A stretch of DNA of 64,000 bases from Ornithinibacillus halophilus (lineage in GTDB: Bacteria > Bacillota > Bacilli > Bacillales > Amphibacillaceae). The translations under genes were made by a program, and so were the position numbers. The DNA lies in contig NZ_FQVW01000001.1 of NCBI RefSeq assembly GCF_900129485.1, positions 62,001 to 126,000 on the forward strand, given 5' to 3'. This document shows, in pieces, positions 20,272 through 30,599 of this stretch (position 1 is its first letter; each line of letters begins with the position of its first letter). The notes under the pieces were generated by a model. That model searched no databases and had not been told where the DNA came from. It saw only the letters and a list, made by a program, of their open reading frames with translations.

Positions 20272-22679
20272 TGGACATTGCCAAAGTAATTGTTGATGTA
20301 CAGGCGAAATCGATTAATCAGACTTTTGATTATCAAATACCTGAACGTTTCAAAGAGATTTTGACGGTTGGAATGAGAGTAGTTGTTCCTTTTGGGCCAA
20401 GGAAAATAACTGGTTTTGTAGTTGATAAAACAGACCAATCAACCTTTAAGAATTTAAAAGAGATCATTGATGTATTAGATATTACACCAGCTTTAACTAA
20501 AGAGTTACTGGAACTTGGAAAGTGGATAGCTGAGGATACATTAACAATGTATATTACTGCCTACCAAGCAATGCTTCCTCAAGTTTTAAAGGCGAAATAT
20601 AATAAAGAACTTATTCGCTCAAGTGAGGAAGAACTAGATGAACGGTTGGATTATTTATTTGCTGGGCGAGATGTTGTCCCCTATGAAGAGTTTGAAAACG
20701 CTAGTGTTCCTTATTCTGTCTTACAAAAGGCAATCCAAGATGGAGAAGTAACCGTAAATTATTTAGTGAAATCAAGGGTTACTAAAAAGCATATAACGAT
20801 GATACGCCCAGCAAAAGATGCCATTATGTTAGAAGAAGCATATGAAGAAATCCCTAATCAAGCAAAAAAGCAAAGAGAAATTATTCAATATTTTATCCAA
20901 CAACCAGAACCGGTAGAACAAAAAAAACTATTAGAAATTCTACATACTACACCTTCTACCGTTAAGCAATTAATTGATAAATCATTATTAGAAACGTTTA
21001 AAAAAGAAATATACCGTAATCCTTATAATGATGATTCATTTGAGAAAACGGAAGCTTTAAATTTAACAGATCAACAAGAAACGGCAATACAACCAATTAA
21101 TGAACGGATAGCAGAAAATCAACATGATGTTTTTTTATTACATGGTGTGACAGGTAGTGGGAAAACGGAAATCTATCTACAAGCAATACAAGAGGTTGTA
21201 AATAAAGGGAAAGAAGCGATTGTTTTAGTACCTGAAATATCATTAACACCTCAGATGGTGAAGCGATTTAAGGGAAGGTTTGGTGCAAACGTAGCTGTAA
21301 TGCATAGTGCATTGTCAAACGGTGAGAAATACGATGAATGGAGAAAGATCCAACGCAAAGAAGTTCAAGTAGTTGTTGGTGCAAGGTCTGCTATCTTTGC
21401 CCCTTTTGAAAACTTAGGAATAATTATTATAGATGAAGAGCATGAAAACACTTATAAACAAGATGATCAGCCACGTTATCATGCTAGAGATGTTGCCATT
21501 CGTCGTGCGGAATATTACCAATGTCCAGTTGTATTAGGGAGTGCTACCCCTACATTAGAATCCTTTGCTCGTGCGAAAAAAGGTGTCTATCAATTATTGA
21601 CTCTTGACAAACGAACGAATAATAAAGCAATGCCTGAAGTAGAAATTGTTGACATGAGAAAAGAATTACATGCTGGAAACCGTACAATGTTTTCTAGAGT
21701 ATTAAAAGACAAAATTGAGCAAGCAATTGAGCGTGGGGAACAAATTGTCTTATTATTAAATAGAAGAGGGTATTCTACTTTTGTTATGTGTCGAGATTGT
21801 GGTCATGTAACAGAGTGTCCACATTGTGATATTGCTCTTACTTATCATAAAAATAGTAATCAATTAAAATGCCATTATTGCTCCTATGAGGAGAACATGC
21901 CTCTTTTATGTCCATCATGTGAAAGTGATTTAATTCGCTACTTCGGAACAGGGACACAGCGTGTAGAGGAAGCCTTAACACAAGTAATCCCACAAGCAAC
22001 AGTTATTCGTATGGATGTAGATACTACTAGAAGAAAAGGTTCACACGAAAAACTTCTAAAGCAATTTGGAGAGAAAAAAGCAGATATCCTTCTTGGAACG
22101 CAAATGATTGCAAAAGGACTAGATTTTGAAAATGTGACACTAGTAGGTGTGTTAACAGCCGATTCTATGTTACATTTGCCTGATTTCCGCTCTAGTGAAA
22201 AAACGTTCCAATTGCTAACTCAAGTGAGTGGTCGAGCAGGAAGACATGAATTGTCAGGAGAAGTAATTGTTCAGACCTATACACCTGATCATTATAGTAT
22301 TGAATTAGCTAGTCAATATGATTACCATCAATTTTTTCAACAAGAAATGAAGATGCGACGAGCTTTTCAATATCCACCATATGTATTTTTAACTTTAATA
22401 ACAGTTTCACATCCCAATCATGTAAAAGTTGTGCAAGTTACTCAGAAAATTGTTCAGTTTTTATTGAATCAAGTACAAGAAGGTACAACTGTACTTGGAC
22501 CGACACCATCCCCAATAACACGGGTGAAAGATAGATATCGATACCAATGCATGGTAAAATACAAAAACGAAGAAAAATTGAGAATGTATATAAAACAACT
22601 ATTAGATGATTTCAGTGATGACGTACGAAAAAATAACTTATTAATTACTGTTGACATGGAACCGTATCATCTTATGTAG
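20271..22679 (+). CDS. priA: Primosomal replication restart helicase PriA
   Basis: A 3'-5' helicase that recognises stalled forks and reloads the replicative helicase. The 802-residue protein has an N-terminal DNA-binding domain, Walker A GVTGSGKTE (about 293-303), DEEH box (about 388) and two zinc sites made of eight cysteines at about 505-555 (CRDCGH, CPHC, CHYC, CPSC). GTG 20271 overlaps the coaBC stop. In B. subtilis the peptide deformylase gene def follows; here fmt follows after 16 bases. Confidence 0.96.
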   Translation: MDIAKVIVDVQAKSINQTFDYQIPERFKEILTVGMRVVVPFGPRKITGFVVDKTDQSTFKNLKEIIDVLDITPALTKELLELGKWIAEDTLTMYITAYQAMLPQVLKAKYNKELIRSSEEELDERLDYLFAGRDVVPYEEFENASVPYSVLQKAIQDGEVTVNYLVKSRVTKKHITMIRPAKDAIMLEEAYEEIPNQAKKQREIIQYFIQQPEPVEQKKLLEILHTTPSTVKQLIDKSLLETFKKEIYRNPYNDDSFEKTEALNLTDQQETAIQPINERIAENQHDVFLLHGVTGSGKTEIYLQAIQEVVNKGKEAIVLVPEISLTPQMVKRFKGRFGANVAVMHSALSNGEKYDEWRKIQRKEVQVVVGARSAIFAPFENLGIIIIDEEHENTYKQDDQPRYHARDVAIRRAEYYQCPVVLGSATPTLESFARAKKGVYQLLTLDKRTNNKAMPEVEIVDMRKELHAGNRTMFSRVLKDKIEQAIERGEQIVLLLNRRGYSTFVMCRDCGHVTECPHCDIALTYHKNSNQLKCHYCSYEENMPLLCPSCESDLIRYFGTGTQRVEEALTQVIPQATVIRMDVDTTRRKGSHEKLLKQFGEKKADILLGTQMIAKGLDFENVTLVGVLTADSMLHLPDFRSSEKTFQLLTQVSGRAGRHELSGEVIVQTYTPDHYSIELASQYDYHQFFQQEMKMRRAFQYPPYVFLTLITVSHPNHVKVVQVTQKIVQFLLNQVQEGTTVLGPTPSPITRVKDRYRYQCMVKYKNEEKLRMYIKQLLDDFSDDVRKNNLLITVDMEPYHLM

Positions 22680-22695
22680 AAGGAAGGAATAACAG

Positions 22696-23649
22696 ATGAA
22701 AAAGATTGCGTTTATGGGTACTCCTGATTTTTCAGTGCCTATTTTAAGAAAGTTAATTGACCACCCTGAATATGAGGTGGGTTTAGTAGTAACCCAGCCT
22801 GATCGCCCTAAAGGCCGAAAAAAAATCCTTACGCCACCACCTGTTAAAGTGGAAGCAGAAAAAGCTATGATTCCTGTATTCCAACCTGAAAAACTAAGGG
22901 AAAATTTACAACCTATTTTGGATTACAACCCAGATATTATCGTCACTGCAGCATATGGACAAATCTTACCGAAGGAATTATTAGATATTCCTCCTTTTGG
23001 TTGTGTGAATGTGCATGCATCGCTCCTACCTGAATTACGTGGTGGAGCACCGATTCATTATGCAATCATGCAAGGGAAAAAAGAAACTGGAATCACAATT
23101 ATGTATATGGCAGAGAAATTAGATGCGGGTGATATTCTGACTCAGAAAAGCATTCCTATTGAGAAAGAGGACCACGTAGGGACTATGCATGATAAACTAT
23201 CACTAGTAGGCTCAGAATTGTTATTGGAGACCCTTCCACAGTTATTTGCTAAGGAAATTTCACCAATTGAACAAGATGATGAAAAAGCTACTTTTGCAGC
23301 CAATATTAAAAGAGAACAAGAACGAATTGATTGGATGAGGTCAGACGAGGAAATTTATAACCAGATTAGAGGCTTACATCCTTGGCCAGTAGCTTTTACT
23401 ACGTATGAAGGAAAAGTAATGAAGATTTGGTGGGCTGAACCTACTGATAAAAAGTATGATGGCGAGCCAGGAGAAATTGTTGATATTATAAATAATGAGT
23501 CATTTGTTGTTGTATGTGGCAATGGTAATGGATTAAAGATAACCGAAATTCAACCAGCTGGTAAAAAACGAATGACAGTTAAACAATATTTACAAGGTTC
23601 TAGTGAACGCATTAAAATAGGTACAAAAATGGGTGAACACCATGAGTAA
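22696..23649 (+). CDS. fmt: Methionyl-tRNA formyltransferase
   Basis: Formylates initiator Met-tRNA using 10-formyl-tetrahydrofolate. The 317-residue protein begins [15 protein letters not shown] and carries the [14 protein letters not shown] folate and catalytic segment, followed by the C-terminal tRNA-binding domain. A good ribosome binding site (AGAAGGAAGG) precedes ATG 22696. Its usual partner def is not in this window. Confidence 0.97.
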   Translation: MKKIAFMGTPDFSVPILRKLIDHPEYEVGLVVTQPDRPKGRKKILTPPPVKVEAEKAMIPVFQPEKLRENLQPILDYNPDIIVTAAYGQILPKELLDIPPFGCVNVHASLLPELRGGAPIHYAIMQGKKETGITIMYMAEKLDAGDILTQKSIPIEKEDHVGTMHDKLSLVGSELLLETLPQLFAKEISPIEQDDEKATFAANIKREQERIDWMRSDEEIYNQIRGLHPWPVAFTTYEGKVMKIWWAEPTDKKYDGEPGEIVDIINNESFVVVCGNGNGLKITEIQPAGKKRMTVKQYLQGSSERIKIGTKMGEHHE

Positions 23650-24982
23650 ATTCTTGTTAAGAAATACGATTATTGATCTACTAATGCGAATCGAACAAGA
23701 TAGTGGCTATAGTCATTTATTAATAAACAATGAGATAAAAAAACGGAATATCTCACCTAAAGATGAGGGTCTTTTAACTGAAATAGTTTATGGTACATTA
23801 CAACGTAAAATAACGTTGGACTATTATATTAATCATTTTGTTACAAAAAAATTAGAAAAATGGGTGTCTGTCTTATTAAGGATGTCTATTTATCAAATGG
23901 TGTATTTGGATAAAGTGCCAGATCACGCTATTATTCATGAGGCAGTAGAAATCGCTAAGCAAAGAGGGCATAAAGGGATTTCATCTTTAGTAAATGGTGT
24001 ATTAAGAAATGTTCAGCGAAAAGGGGTGCCGGATACGTCTGAAATTAAAAATGATGTTACTAGACTTTCGGTTGAGACAAGCCACCCAGAATGGCTGGTC
24101 AAACGTTGGATAGACCTCTATGGTTTGCAAATAACTAAAGATATCTGTCGCGCTAACCTAAACCATAAACCGATTTCTGTGCGTGTTCAACCATTACGGA
24201 TCACACGTGAGGATGCCGTGGATAATCTAATGAAACAAGGTTATGATGTCGAGCCGTCACCATTTTCTCCACAAGGTATAGTTGTTAAAAAAGGAAATGT
24301 TATAAAGTCTGATTTATTTAAAGACGGTTATGTAACGATACAAGATCAAAGCTCTATGTTAGTGGCTGAGATGTTAAAACCCCAACCTGGTATGCATGTA
24401 CTCGATGCTTGTAGTGCTCCAGGTGGTAAAGTTACACATATTGCAGAGAAAATGCAAAATAATGGTGTGATTCAAGCTCATGACTTACATAAAAATAAAA
24501 TCAAATTAATCGAACAAAAAGCTAATGATTTACATTTATCCATTATTGATGCTAGTCCTTTGGATGCTAGAAAACTAAAGGAGAAATATCCAGAAAATAC
24601 TTTTGATCGCATCTTAATTGATGCACCTTGTTCAGGATTAGGTGTTATTCGAGGTAAACCAGACATTAAATATAATAAACAGAAGGAAGATATAACAAAA
24701 TTAGCTACTATTCAAATAGAAATTTTAAATCAAGCTATACCATTACTTAAACGTAATGGATTTCTAGTATATAGTACTTGTACAATTGATCAAGAGGAAA
24801 ATGAAAAGGTTGTTGAAAGGTTTCTGCAAGCTAATCCTTCCTTTTCTGTAGATTCTAGTTTTTTTGAGGAATTACCAGAATTTCTTCAAGATTCACTAGG
24901 GGTTACAAAGTATGGCTTACAGTTATTTCCACACTCTTATGATACCGATGGTTTCTTTTTAACGAGATTGAAGAGAAGGTAA
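23642..24982 (+). CDS. rsmB: 16S rRNA (cytosine-967-C5)-methyltransferase
   Basis: Methylates C967 of 16S rRNA using S-adenosylmethionine. The protein of about 446 residues has an N-terminal NusB-like domain and a C-terminal RsmB/Sun domain with DACSAPGGK (SAM site), DAPCSGLG (motif IV) and the catalytic cysteine in YSTCTID. The frame is open from GTG 23633, but ATG 23642 with GGGTGA upstream is preferred. It overlaps fmt by 8 bases. B. subtilis has rlmN next; it is missing here. Confidence 0.95.
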   Translation: MSKFLLRNTIIDLLMRIEQDSGYSHLLINNEIKKRNISPKDEGLLTEIVYGTLQRKITLDYYINHFVTKKLEKWVSVLLRMSIYQMVYLDKVPDHAIIHEAVEIAKQRGHKGISSLVNGVLRNVQRKGVPDTSEIKNDVTRLSVETSHPEWLVKRWIDLYGLQITKDICRANLNHKPISVRVQPLRITREDAVDNLMKQGYDVEPSPFSPQGIVVKKGNVIKSDLFKDGYVTIQDQSSMLVAEMLKPQPGMHVLDACSAPGGKVTHIAEKMQNNGVIQAHDLHKNKIKLIEQKANDLHLSIIDASPLDARKLKEKYPENTFDRILIDAPCSGLGVIRGKPDIKYNKQKEDITKLATIQIEILNQAIPLLKRNGFLVYSTCTIDQEENEKVVERFLQANPSFSVDSSFFEELPEFLQDSLGVTKYGLQLFPHSYDTDGFFLTRLKRR

Positions 24983-25117
24983 TTACGAGATGTACGAGGT
25001 ATGAAAAATAGATAGAATAATTTGCCAGTTTGTTTTACAATAGTAGTGGTTAACTTTTTAATATACATTACTATAGTTAGTACGTGGGAAGCTGCTGCTA
25101 GATAAAGGGGTGAGAGT

Positions 25118-25873
25118 ATGATTGGTCAATTTCTTACAGACCGTGGGCAAGTAAGAAGCCATAATGAAGATGCAGGTGGATTATTTTATAATCAATCAGG
25201 TCAGTTATTGGCAATTATTGCTGATGGAATGGGTGGACACCAAGCAGGGGATGTTGCAAGTCAAATGGCTACAAAAACCTTAGAAGAAAAATGGATGCAG
25301 ACAACAACGTTGGATACCCCAGAAGAGACTGAGAATTGGTTAACGAATGTACTAGAAGAAGCAAATTCTTCAATTTACCAACAATCATTAGAAAAAGATG
25401 AATGCCAAGGTATGGGGACAACCATTGTTGTAGTTATTTGTAATGAGGAATTTATAACGGTAGCTCATATTGGTGATAGCAGGTGTTATATACAAAATAG
25501 TCATGGATTTAAACAAATAACAGAAGACCATTCACTAGTAAACGCCTTAGTTCAATCAGGTCAAATTTCAAAAGTAGATGCACAATTACATCCTAGAAAA
25601 AATGTCGTCTTAAAAGCACTTGGTACTGAGGAAAAAGTAGAATCAGACATACAAACCCTTGGTTGGGAAGAAGGAGACAAACTACTGCTCTGTTCTGATG
25701 GTCTCAGTGACAAAGTGATGGAAGAAGAGTTATCAGAGTACATAAAAACTATTGAAAGCATTGAAAATACTGGTGAAAAATTAATTACTCTTGCAAACCA
25801 ACGTGGTGGAGAAGATAATGTTTCATTGGTGATAGTTCAGCATGAATTGGCAGAGAAAGTTGGTGAGGATTAA
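25118..25873 (+). CDS. prpC: PP2C-type protein serine/threonine phosphatase
   Basis: Removes phosphate from PrkC and its substrates. The 251-residue protein has the PPM-family metal-binding motifs: RSHNED at the N-terminus, IADGMGGH, GDSRCY, and GGEDNVS near the end. It is coupled to prkC by a one-base overlap, as in other Firmicutes. The 135 bases upstream, where rlmN would lie in B. subtilis, contain no gene. Confidence 0.97.
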   Translation: MIGQFLTDRGQVRSHNEDAGGLFYNQSGQLLAIIADGMGGHQAGDVASQMATKTLEEKWMQTTTLDTPEETENWLTNVLEEANSSIYQQSLEKDECQGMGTTIVVVICNEEFITVAHIGDSRCYIQNSHGFKQITEDHSLVNALVQSGQISKVDAQLHPRKNVVLKALGTEEKVESDIQTLGWEEGDKLLLCSDGLSDKVMEEELSEYIKTIESIENTGEKLITLANQRGGEDNVSLVIVQHELAEKVGED

Positions 25874-27936
25874 TGTTGAATGGTCACATATTAAATGAAA
25901 GATATCGTATCAAAGAAAAAATTGGTGGCGGAGGAATGGCAGATGTTTATCTTGCAAAAGATATCATTTTAGATAGAGATGTAGCCATTAAAGTTTTACG
26001 CCTAGAATATGCTAATGATGATGAATTCATAGCACGTTTTGACCGTGAAGCACAATCAGCTACTAGCTTATCCCACCAAAACATTGTGAATATATATGAT
26101 GTTGGAGAAGAAGATCAAATATTGTTCATGGCTATGGAATTTGTGGATGGAATGACCTTAAAGGAATATATTCAACGATTCGGACCAATCGATGTTCCTG
26201 AGGCCATCGATATTATGAAACAAATAACATCTGCAATTACCCATGCACATGAAAATGGAATTGTACATCGAGATATTAAACCTCAAAATATTTTAATTGA
26301 TTCATATGGACATATTAAAGTAACAGATTTTGGTATTGCAGTAGCATTAAGTGCTACTTCCTTAACACAAACAAACTCTGTTTTAGGTTCTGTACATTAT
26401 CTATCACCAGAACAAGCTAGAGGTGGTTTAGCAACTAAAAAATCTGATATTTATTCATTAGGAATAGTATTCTTTGAATTATTGACCGGACGATTACCTT
26501 TTTCAGGACAATCACCAGTGTCTATAGCTTTAAAACACTTACAAAGCGATACGCCATCGGTAAGAAGGTTTAGTCCAAATGTCCCTCAAAGTGTTGAAAA
26601 TATAGTGTTAAAGGCAACAGCAAAGGATCCATTCCACCGTTTTAATACGGTATACGAGATGGAGCAGAATTTAGAGAATGCACTGAACCCTGACCGATTA
26701 AATGAAGAAAAATATACCCCGCCAATTGAAGTTGGGGAAGAGACAAAAGCAATCCCTATTATTACGGATAATCAGTCGATTGAAAATGTTCATCAAGACA
26801 CAATTGTTCATGATACCCAATCCGAAACAAAAAAAGTTGGTAATAATCATAGTGAAAATCATAACCCAATCGAAAAGAAAAAGAAAAGAAATAGAAACTT
26901 GTTAATTACGTTTATTGTTCTATTTGTTTTACTAGGGGCTGGTTTAGCTGCTCTGTTTATTTTTCCGAGCTTATTAAAACCAGATGAAGTGACGATTCCA
27001 GATGTTACGGAATGGGAATACGATGAAGCCTTGGCTGAACTAGAACAACTAAATTTAGAAGTAATTCGTGAAACTAAGTTCGACGAGGAGATTCCAGAAG
27101 GTTATGTAATCGAAACGGATCCACGAGATGGTAGAACTGTTGTAGAAAATTCAACAGTAACCGTTTTTGTTAGTGATGGAAAAGAAACGGAACCATTTGA
27201 TGATTATGAGGGAATGGATATTGATCAAGTGGAGGCAATCTTAGAAACAAAAGGGTATACCGAAGTTGAAGTGAATTACAAAGAAGACTCTGATTATGAA
27301 GAAGGCTCTATTATCAGGCAAATTACTCCTAAAGCAGGTAGCGATGTTGTACCGAGTGAAACAAGAGTAGTTTTTGAAGTAAGCAGTGGTCCTGAGCAAA
27401 TTAAATTAAACAGCTTACGTAATATGACAGAAGAAGAAGTAAAAGAATACCTTGATGAGTATGGATTGAAAATGAAAAAGCATGAAGAAAATTCTGATAC
27501 GGTAAATGAAGGATTGGTTATTCGACATGAGCCGGGAGTGAACGAATCTGTTGAGAAAGGTGCTACAATCGATGTGTACTTTTCAATAGGACCAGAGCCA
27601 CTTCCACCAAGAACAGTTATTATAGGATTCACTGTTCATTATGAGGAACAACCTGATGATAGTGGTGATGGTGATGGTGATGGTGATGGTGAAGATGAAG
27701 GGGAAAACTTAGCAGTGGAACCTGAGCCACAGGAGATTCTGATTTATGTCGATGATTTAGAACGTGATCCAGATGTTCCTATACAAGATCCGTATTACTT
27801 AACAAAAGAAGAAGGATCAAAAGAGTTTAGGATTCAGTTAACGATAGGACCTGATACGGTTGCGCATTATCGTGTAACAAGAGATGGAGAAGAAGTTGAG
27901 TATGAAGAAATTTCTTATGAACAAGTAACAAATTGA
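25873..27936 (+). CDS. prkC: PASTA-domain serine/threonine protein kinase
   Basis: A membrane kinase that senses muropeptides and governs spore germination and stationary-phase processes. The 687-residue protein has a Hanks-type kinase domain (1-270) with GGGGMADVYLAKD, HRDIKPQN and DFG, and an activation loop rich in threonine. A membrane segment lies at about 341-365, three PASTA domains at about 372-573, and a C-terminal domain follows. An Asp-Gly tandem stretch near residues 597-605 interrupts the link between the last PASTA and the C-terminal domain. Confidence 0.97.
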   Translation: MLNGHILNERYRIKEKIGGGGMADVYLAKDIILDRDVAIKVLRLEYANDDEFIARFDREAQSATSLSHQNIVNIYDVGEEDQILFMAMEFVDGMTLKEYIQRFGPIDVPEAIDIMKQITSAITHAHENGIVHRDIKPQNILIDSYGHIKVTDFGIAVALSATSLTQTNSVLGSVHYLSPEQARGGLATKKSDIYSLGIVFFELLTGRLPFSGQSPVSIALKHLQSDTPSVRRFSPNVPQSVENIVLKATAKDPFHRFNTVYEMEQNLENALNPDRLNEEKYTPPIEVGEETKAIPIITDNQSIENVHQDTIVHDTQSETKKVGNNHSENHNPIEKKKKRNRNLLITFIVLFVLLGAGLAALFIFPSLLKPDEVTIPDVTEWEYDEALAELEQLNLEVIRETKFDEEIPEGYVIETDPRDGRTVVENSTVTVFVSDGKETEPFDDYEGMDIDQVEAILETKGYTEVEVNYKEDSDYEEGSIIRQITPKAGSDVVPSETRVVFEVSSGPEQIKLNSLRNMTEEEVKEYLDEYGLKMKKHEENSDTVNEGLVIRHEPGVNESVEKGATIDVYFSIGPEPLPPRTVIIGFTVHYEEQPDDSGDGDGDGDGEDEGENLAVEPEPQEILIYVDDLERDPDVPIQDPYYLTKEEGSKEFRIQLTIGPDTVAHYRVTRDGEEVEYEEISYEQVTN
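27661..27693 (+). repeat. Hexanucleotide tandem repeat (GGTGAT) inside prkC
   Basis: A run of GGTGAT units encodes alternating Gly and Asp in the extracellular linker of PrkC. The number of units could vary between strains by slipped-strand copying without breaking the frame. Confidence 0.85.
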
Positions 27937-27949
27937 AGAGGGTGACTAA

Positions 27950-28831
27950 ATGGCTGAAGGCAGAATTATTAAAGCATTAAGTGGATTTTATTATGTACAA
28001 TCAGACAACACAACTTATCAATGTAAGGGGAGAGGAGTCTTTCGGAAAAACAAAATAACTCCTCTAGTTGGAGACTTTGTAACCTTCGACCTTGATGAAA
28101 ATGACGAAGGATATATTAAGGACATTAAACCCCGTACTTCAGAATTAGTACGTCCACCAATTGCAAACATTGATCAGGCTATCATTGTCAGTTCTGCCAA
28201 AAAGCCTAATTTTAGCACAACGCTGTTAGATCGCTTTTTAGTGCTAATTGAAGCAAAAGATATTGATCCAATTATTGTGATTACCAAAATTGATTTACTT
28301 GCTGATGAGGAAGTAGATAAACTAAAACAATATCAAAAAGACTATGAAGAAATTGGTTACACTGTAAAATTAGTTTCCAATAAGCGTGGTCCAGAACTAG
28401 AACTAATTAAGCCACTTTTCAAAGATAAAGTTTCGGTAATTGCGGGTCAATCAGGAGTAGGGAAATCATCTTTATTAAATGCTTTAAATCCTTCTTTGCT
28501 ACTGGAAACCGGAGCTATATCAAAGAGTCTGGGGAGAGGGAAACACACAACTAGACATGTTGAACTGATCGAAGTGAATGAGGGGCTTGTGGCTGATACT
28601 CCTGGATTCAGTGCTCTCGAGTTTGATGAAATTGAATTAGAACATTTACCACTTTGTTTCCCAGAAATGCGTGCAAGAATAAACGATTGTAAATTCAGAG
28701 GATGCATGCATATAAAAGAACCAAAGTGTGCTGTAAAGGCTGCTGTTGAATCAGGAGATATTACATCATATCGATATGAACACTATGTAAACTTTGTAGA
28801 AGAAATACAATCACGAAAGCCGAGGTACTAA
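27950..28831 (+). CDS. rsgA: Ribosome small subunit-dependent GTPase A
   Basis: A late-stage 30S assembly GTPase (CpgA/YloQ in Bacillus). The 293-residue protein has an N-terminal OB fold and a circularly permuted GTPase domain in which TKIDLL (G4) precedes [12 protein letters not shown] (G1) and DTPGF (G3). The C-terminal zinc site has cysteines in CKFRGCMH and KCAV. It is 13 bases after prkC and two bases before rpe, so it is cotranscribed. Confidence 0.97.
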   Translation: MAEGRIIKALSGFYYVQSDNTTYQCKGRGVFRKNKITPLVGDFVTFDLDENDEGYIKDIKPRTSELVRPPIANIDQAIIVSSAKKPNFSTTLLDRFLVLIEAKDIDPIIVITKIDLLADEEVDKLKQYQKDYEEIGYTVKLVSNKRGPELELIKPLFKDKVSVIAGQSGVGKSSLLNALNPSLLLETGAISKSLGRGKHTTRHVELIEVNEGLVADTPGFSALEFDEIELEHLPLCFPEMRARINDCKFRGCMHIKEPKCAVKAAVESGDITSYRYEHYVNFVEEIQSRKPRY

Positions 28832-28833
28832 CT

Positions 28834-29484
28834 ATGACAAAAATCGCACCATCAATCTTATCTGCAGATTTTGCTAAATTAGGTGAAGAAATTCAGGATG
28901 TTGAAAAGGGTGGAGCAGAATACATTCATGTCGATGTCATGGATGGTCATTTTGTTCCTAATATTACGATTGGACCTTTAATTGTAGAGGCAATTAAGCC
29001 AGTAACATCGCTACCTTTAGATGTACACTTAATGATAGAAAACCCCGACCAGTACATTGATGCATTTGCAAAAGCTGGAGCTGACATAATTACGGTTCAT
29101 CAGGAGGCGTGTACTCATTTACATCGCACACTTCAACAAATAAAATCCACTGGTGTAAAAGCAGGAGTTGTACTTAACCCTGCAACACCTGTAATGATGA
29201 TTAAAGATGTATTAACAGAAGTTGATATGGTTTTAATTATGTCCGTTAATCCAGGTTTTGGCGGTCAATCATTTATACAAGGCGCAGTGGAAAAAATTAA
29301 GGAACTGAACGAACTACGAGAAACACTGAATTTATCTTTTGAAATTGAAGTTGATGGTGGTGTGAATGTAGAAACGGCAAAATTATGTACGGATGCCGGA
29401 GCAGATGTTCTTGTTGCTGGCAGTGCAGTATTTAATAAGTCGGACCGGAAGCAAGCAATTCAGGATATTATTAATTCGCTTTAG
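28834..29484 (+). CDS. rpe: Ribulose-phosphate 3-epimerase
   Basis: Interconverts ribulose 5-phosphate and xylulose 5-phosphate in the pentose phosphate pathway. The 216-residue TIM barrel has [24 protein letters not shown] (metal histidine and aspartate), LMIENPD and the phosphate site [10 protein letters not shown]. The gene sits in the prkC-rsgA-rpe-thiN run. Confidence 0.97.
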   Translation: MTKIAPSILSADFAKLGEEIQDVEKGGAEYIHVDVMDGHFVPNITIGPLIVEAIKPVTSLPLDVHLMIENPDQYIDAFAKAGADIITVHQEACTHLHRTLQQIKSTGVKAGVVLNPATPVMMIKDVLTEVDMVLIMSVNPGFGGQSFIQGAVEKIKELNELRETLNLSFEIEVDGGVNVETAKLCTDAGADVLVAGSAVFNKSDRKQAIQDIINSL

Positions 29485-29499
29485 ATTGAGGGATGTTTC

Positions 29500-30144
29500 A
29501 TGCTAACTATTGGTATAGTGGGGAATGGTCTAGAAGATATGTTGCCTGACTTAACCCAATATCATGGGGACGTTGATATTTGGATTGGGGCCGATAAAGG
29601 CGCATTAATATTGATACAGAATAAATTGTCATTGGATTATGCTGTAGGTGATTTTGATTCTGTGATGGACGATGAGTTATCTCTCATAAAAGAACAGGCA
29701 AGAAATGTTGAACAGTTTCCAATTGAAAAAGATGAAACGGATATTGAGATTGCTCTAAAACTCGCATTTTCACTTCAACCACAACAAATATTTCTATTTG
29801 GTGTGACAGGAGGGAGACTAGATCACAGTCTAGTTAATATTCAGCTTTTATTATCTATCGTAGAAAAAGGAATCAAAGGCATAATAATAGATAATTTAAA
29901 TATAGCAGAAATGACATTACCTGGTACTCATTCAATTAAAAATGAGATAGATTATCCAAATATATCATTCATCCCAATGACGCCTACTGTAATTGGATTA
30001 TCGCTAGAAAATTTTTATTATCCATTAACTGATGAGACAATACATATGGGGTCTTCACTCTGTATTTCAAACAAGCTTCTATTAAATAATGGTACTTTTT
30101 TTTATGATGAAGGCATACTATTAGTTATAAAGAGTCGTGACTAG
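29500..30144 (+). CDS. thiN: Thiamine pyrophosphokinase
   Basis: Transfers pyrophosphate from ATP to thiamine. The 214-residue protein has the family motifs GADKGAL, VGDFDS, EKDETDIEIAL and GVTGGRLDHSL. It corresponds to YloS by place and length. ATG 29500 follows GAGGGATG. The gene ends 50 bases before spoVM. Confidence 0.95.
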   Translation: MLTIGIVGNGLEDMLPDLTQYHGDVDIWIGADKGALILIQNKLSLDYAVGDFDSVMDDELSLIKEQARNVEQFPIEKDETDIEIALKLAFSLQPQQIFLFGVTGGRLDHSLVNIQLLLSIVEKGIKGIIIDNLNIAEMTLPGTHSIKNEIDYPNISFIPMTPTVIGLSLENFYYPLTDETIHMGSSLCISNKLLLNNGTFFYDEGILLVIKSRD

Positions 30145-30194
30145 GTCAGACGACTCCTGTAAGCTGTGTTTTGCAAACGGAGGAGGGCGAACTC

Positions 30195-30278
30195 ATGAAA
30201 TTTTATACTATTAAACTCCCAAGAGTAATTGGCGGATTTGTTCGTGTTGTGATCGGTGTATTTAAAAAAGAGAAATAA
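30195..30278 (+). CDS. spoVM: Stage V sporulation protein M
   Basis: A tiny amphipathic peptide that marks the curved forespore membrane and recruits the coat ATPase SpoIVA. The 27-codon frame begins MKFYTIKLP, identical to B. subtilis over the first nine residues including Pro9, which is needed for correct localisation, and continues with the typical GG..VR core. A strong GGAGGAGG ribosome binding site stands 8-15 bases upstream and a terminator follows. Its presence indicates an endospore former. It is too short for many gene finders. Confidence 0.96.
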   Translation: MKFYTIKLPRVIGGFVRVVIGVFKKEK

Positions 30279-30287
30279 TTATTCCTT

Positions 30288-30325
30288 GCTTTTGTCATTC
30301 TTATGGCAGAAGCTCTTTTTCTTTA
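30288..30325 (+). terminator. Terminator after spoVM
   Basis: Ten-base-pair stem GCTTTTGTCA/TGGCAGAAGC (two G-T pairs) with a 6-base loop and a T-rich tail. Confidence 0.75.
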
Positions 30326-30417
30326 ATATCGCTTTTACTCTTTGTATTAACTAAAAATATTTATTCGTATTTGATAGAAACTACGTCATTACCATTTTGG
30401 AAAGTTATAAATCCTAC

Positions 30418-30596
30418 CGCTACGGAAATACATTTCGCTTTCACTTCCAGCACAAGTGCGACATCTGTTCAAGTTTCCTTCGGTCACTTTTACAGTGTCT
30501 TCTTTGCCGCGGGCGGCTGGTGAGCCTCCTCGAGCTTAGCTCTCCGGGGTCTCACCGATGCCTCTGCTCTCCGAGTCTTCATGTATTTCCTTCGCT
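30418..30596 (+). repeat. E1 repeat, copy B (with one insertion)
   Basis: The outer helix is GGAAATACAT (30424-30433) with ATGTATTTCC (30581-30590): compared with copies A and C, the terminal C-G pair has become T-A on both arms, a compensatory change. The inner helix GGTGAG/CTCACC is kept (30519-30524, 30551-30556). About 67 bases (roughly 30443-30507) interrupt the unit between CGCTTTC and CCGCGGGCGG. The middle helix is degraded on its 3' arm. An 80-codon frame across the repeat is spurious. Confidence 0.85.
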
Positions 30597-30599
30597 AGT

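Noticed and set aside
24983-25117. Possible remnant of rlmN between rsmB and prpC
   Set aside because: Only 135 A+T-rich bases with stops in all frames and no radical-SAM cysteine motif.
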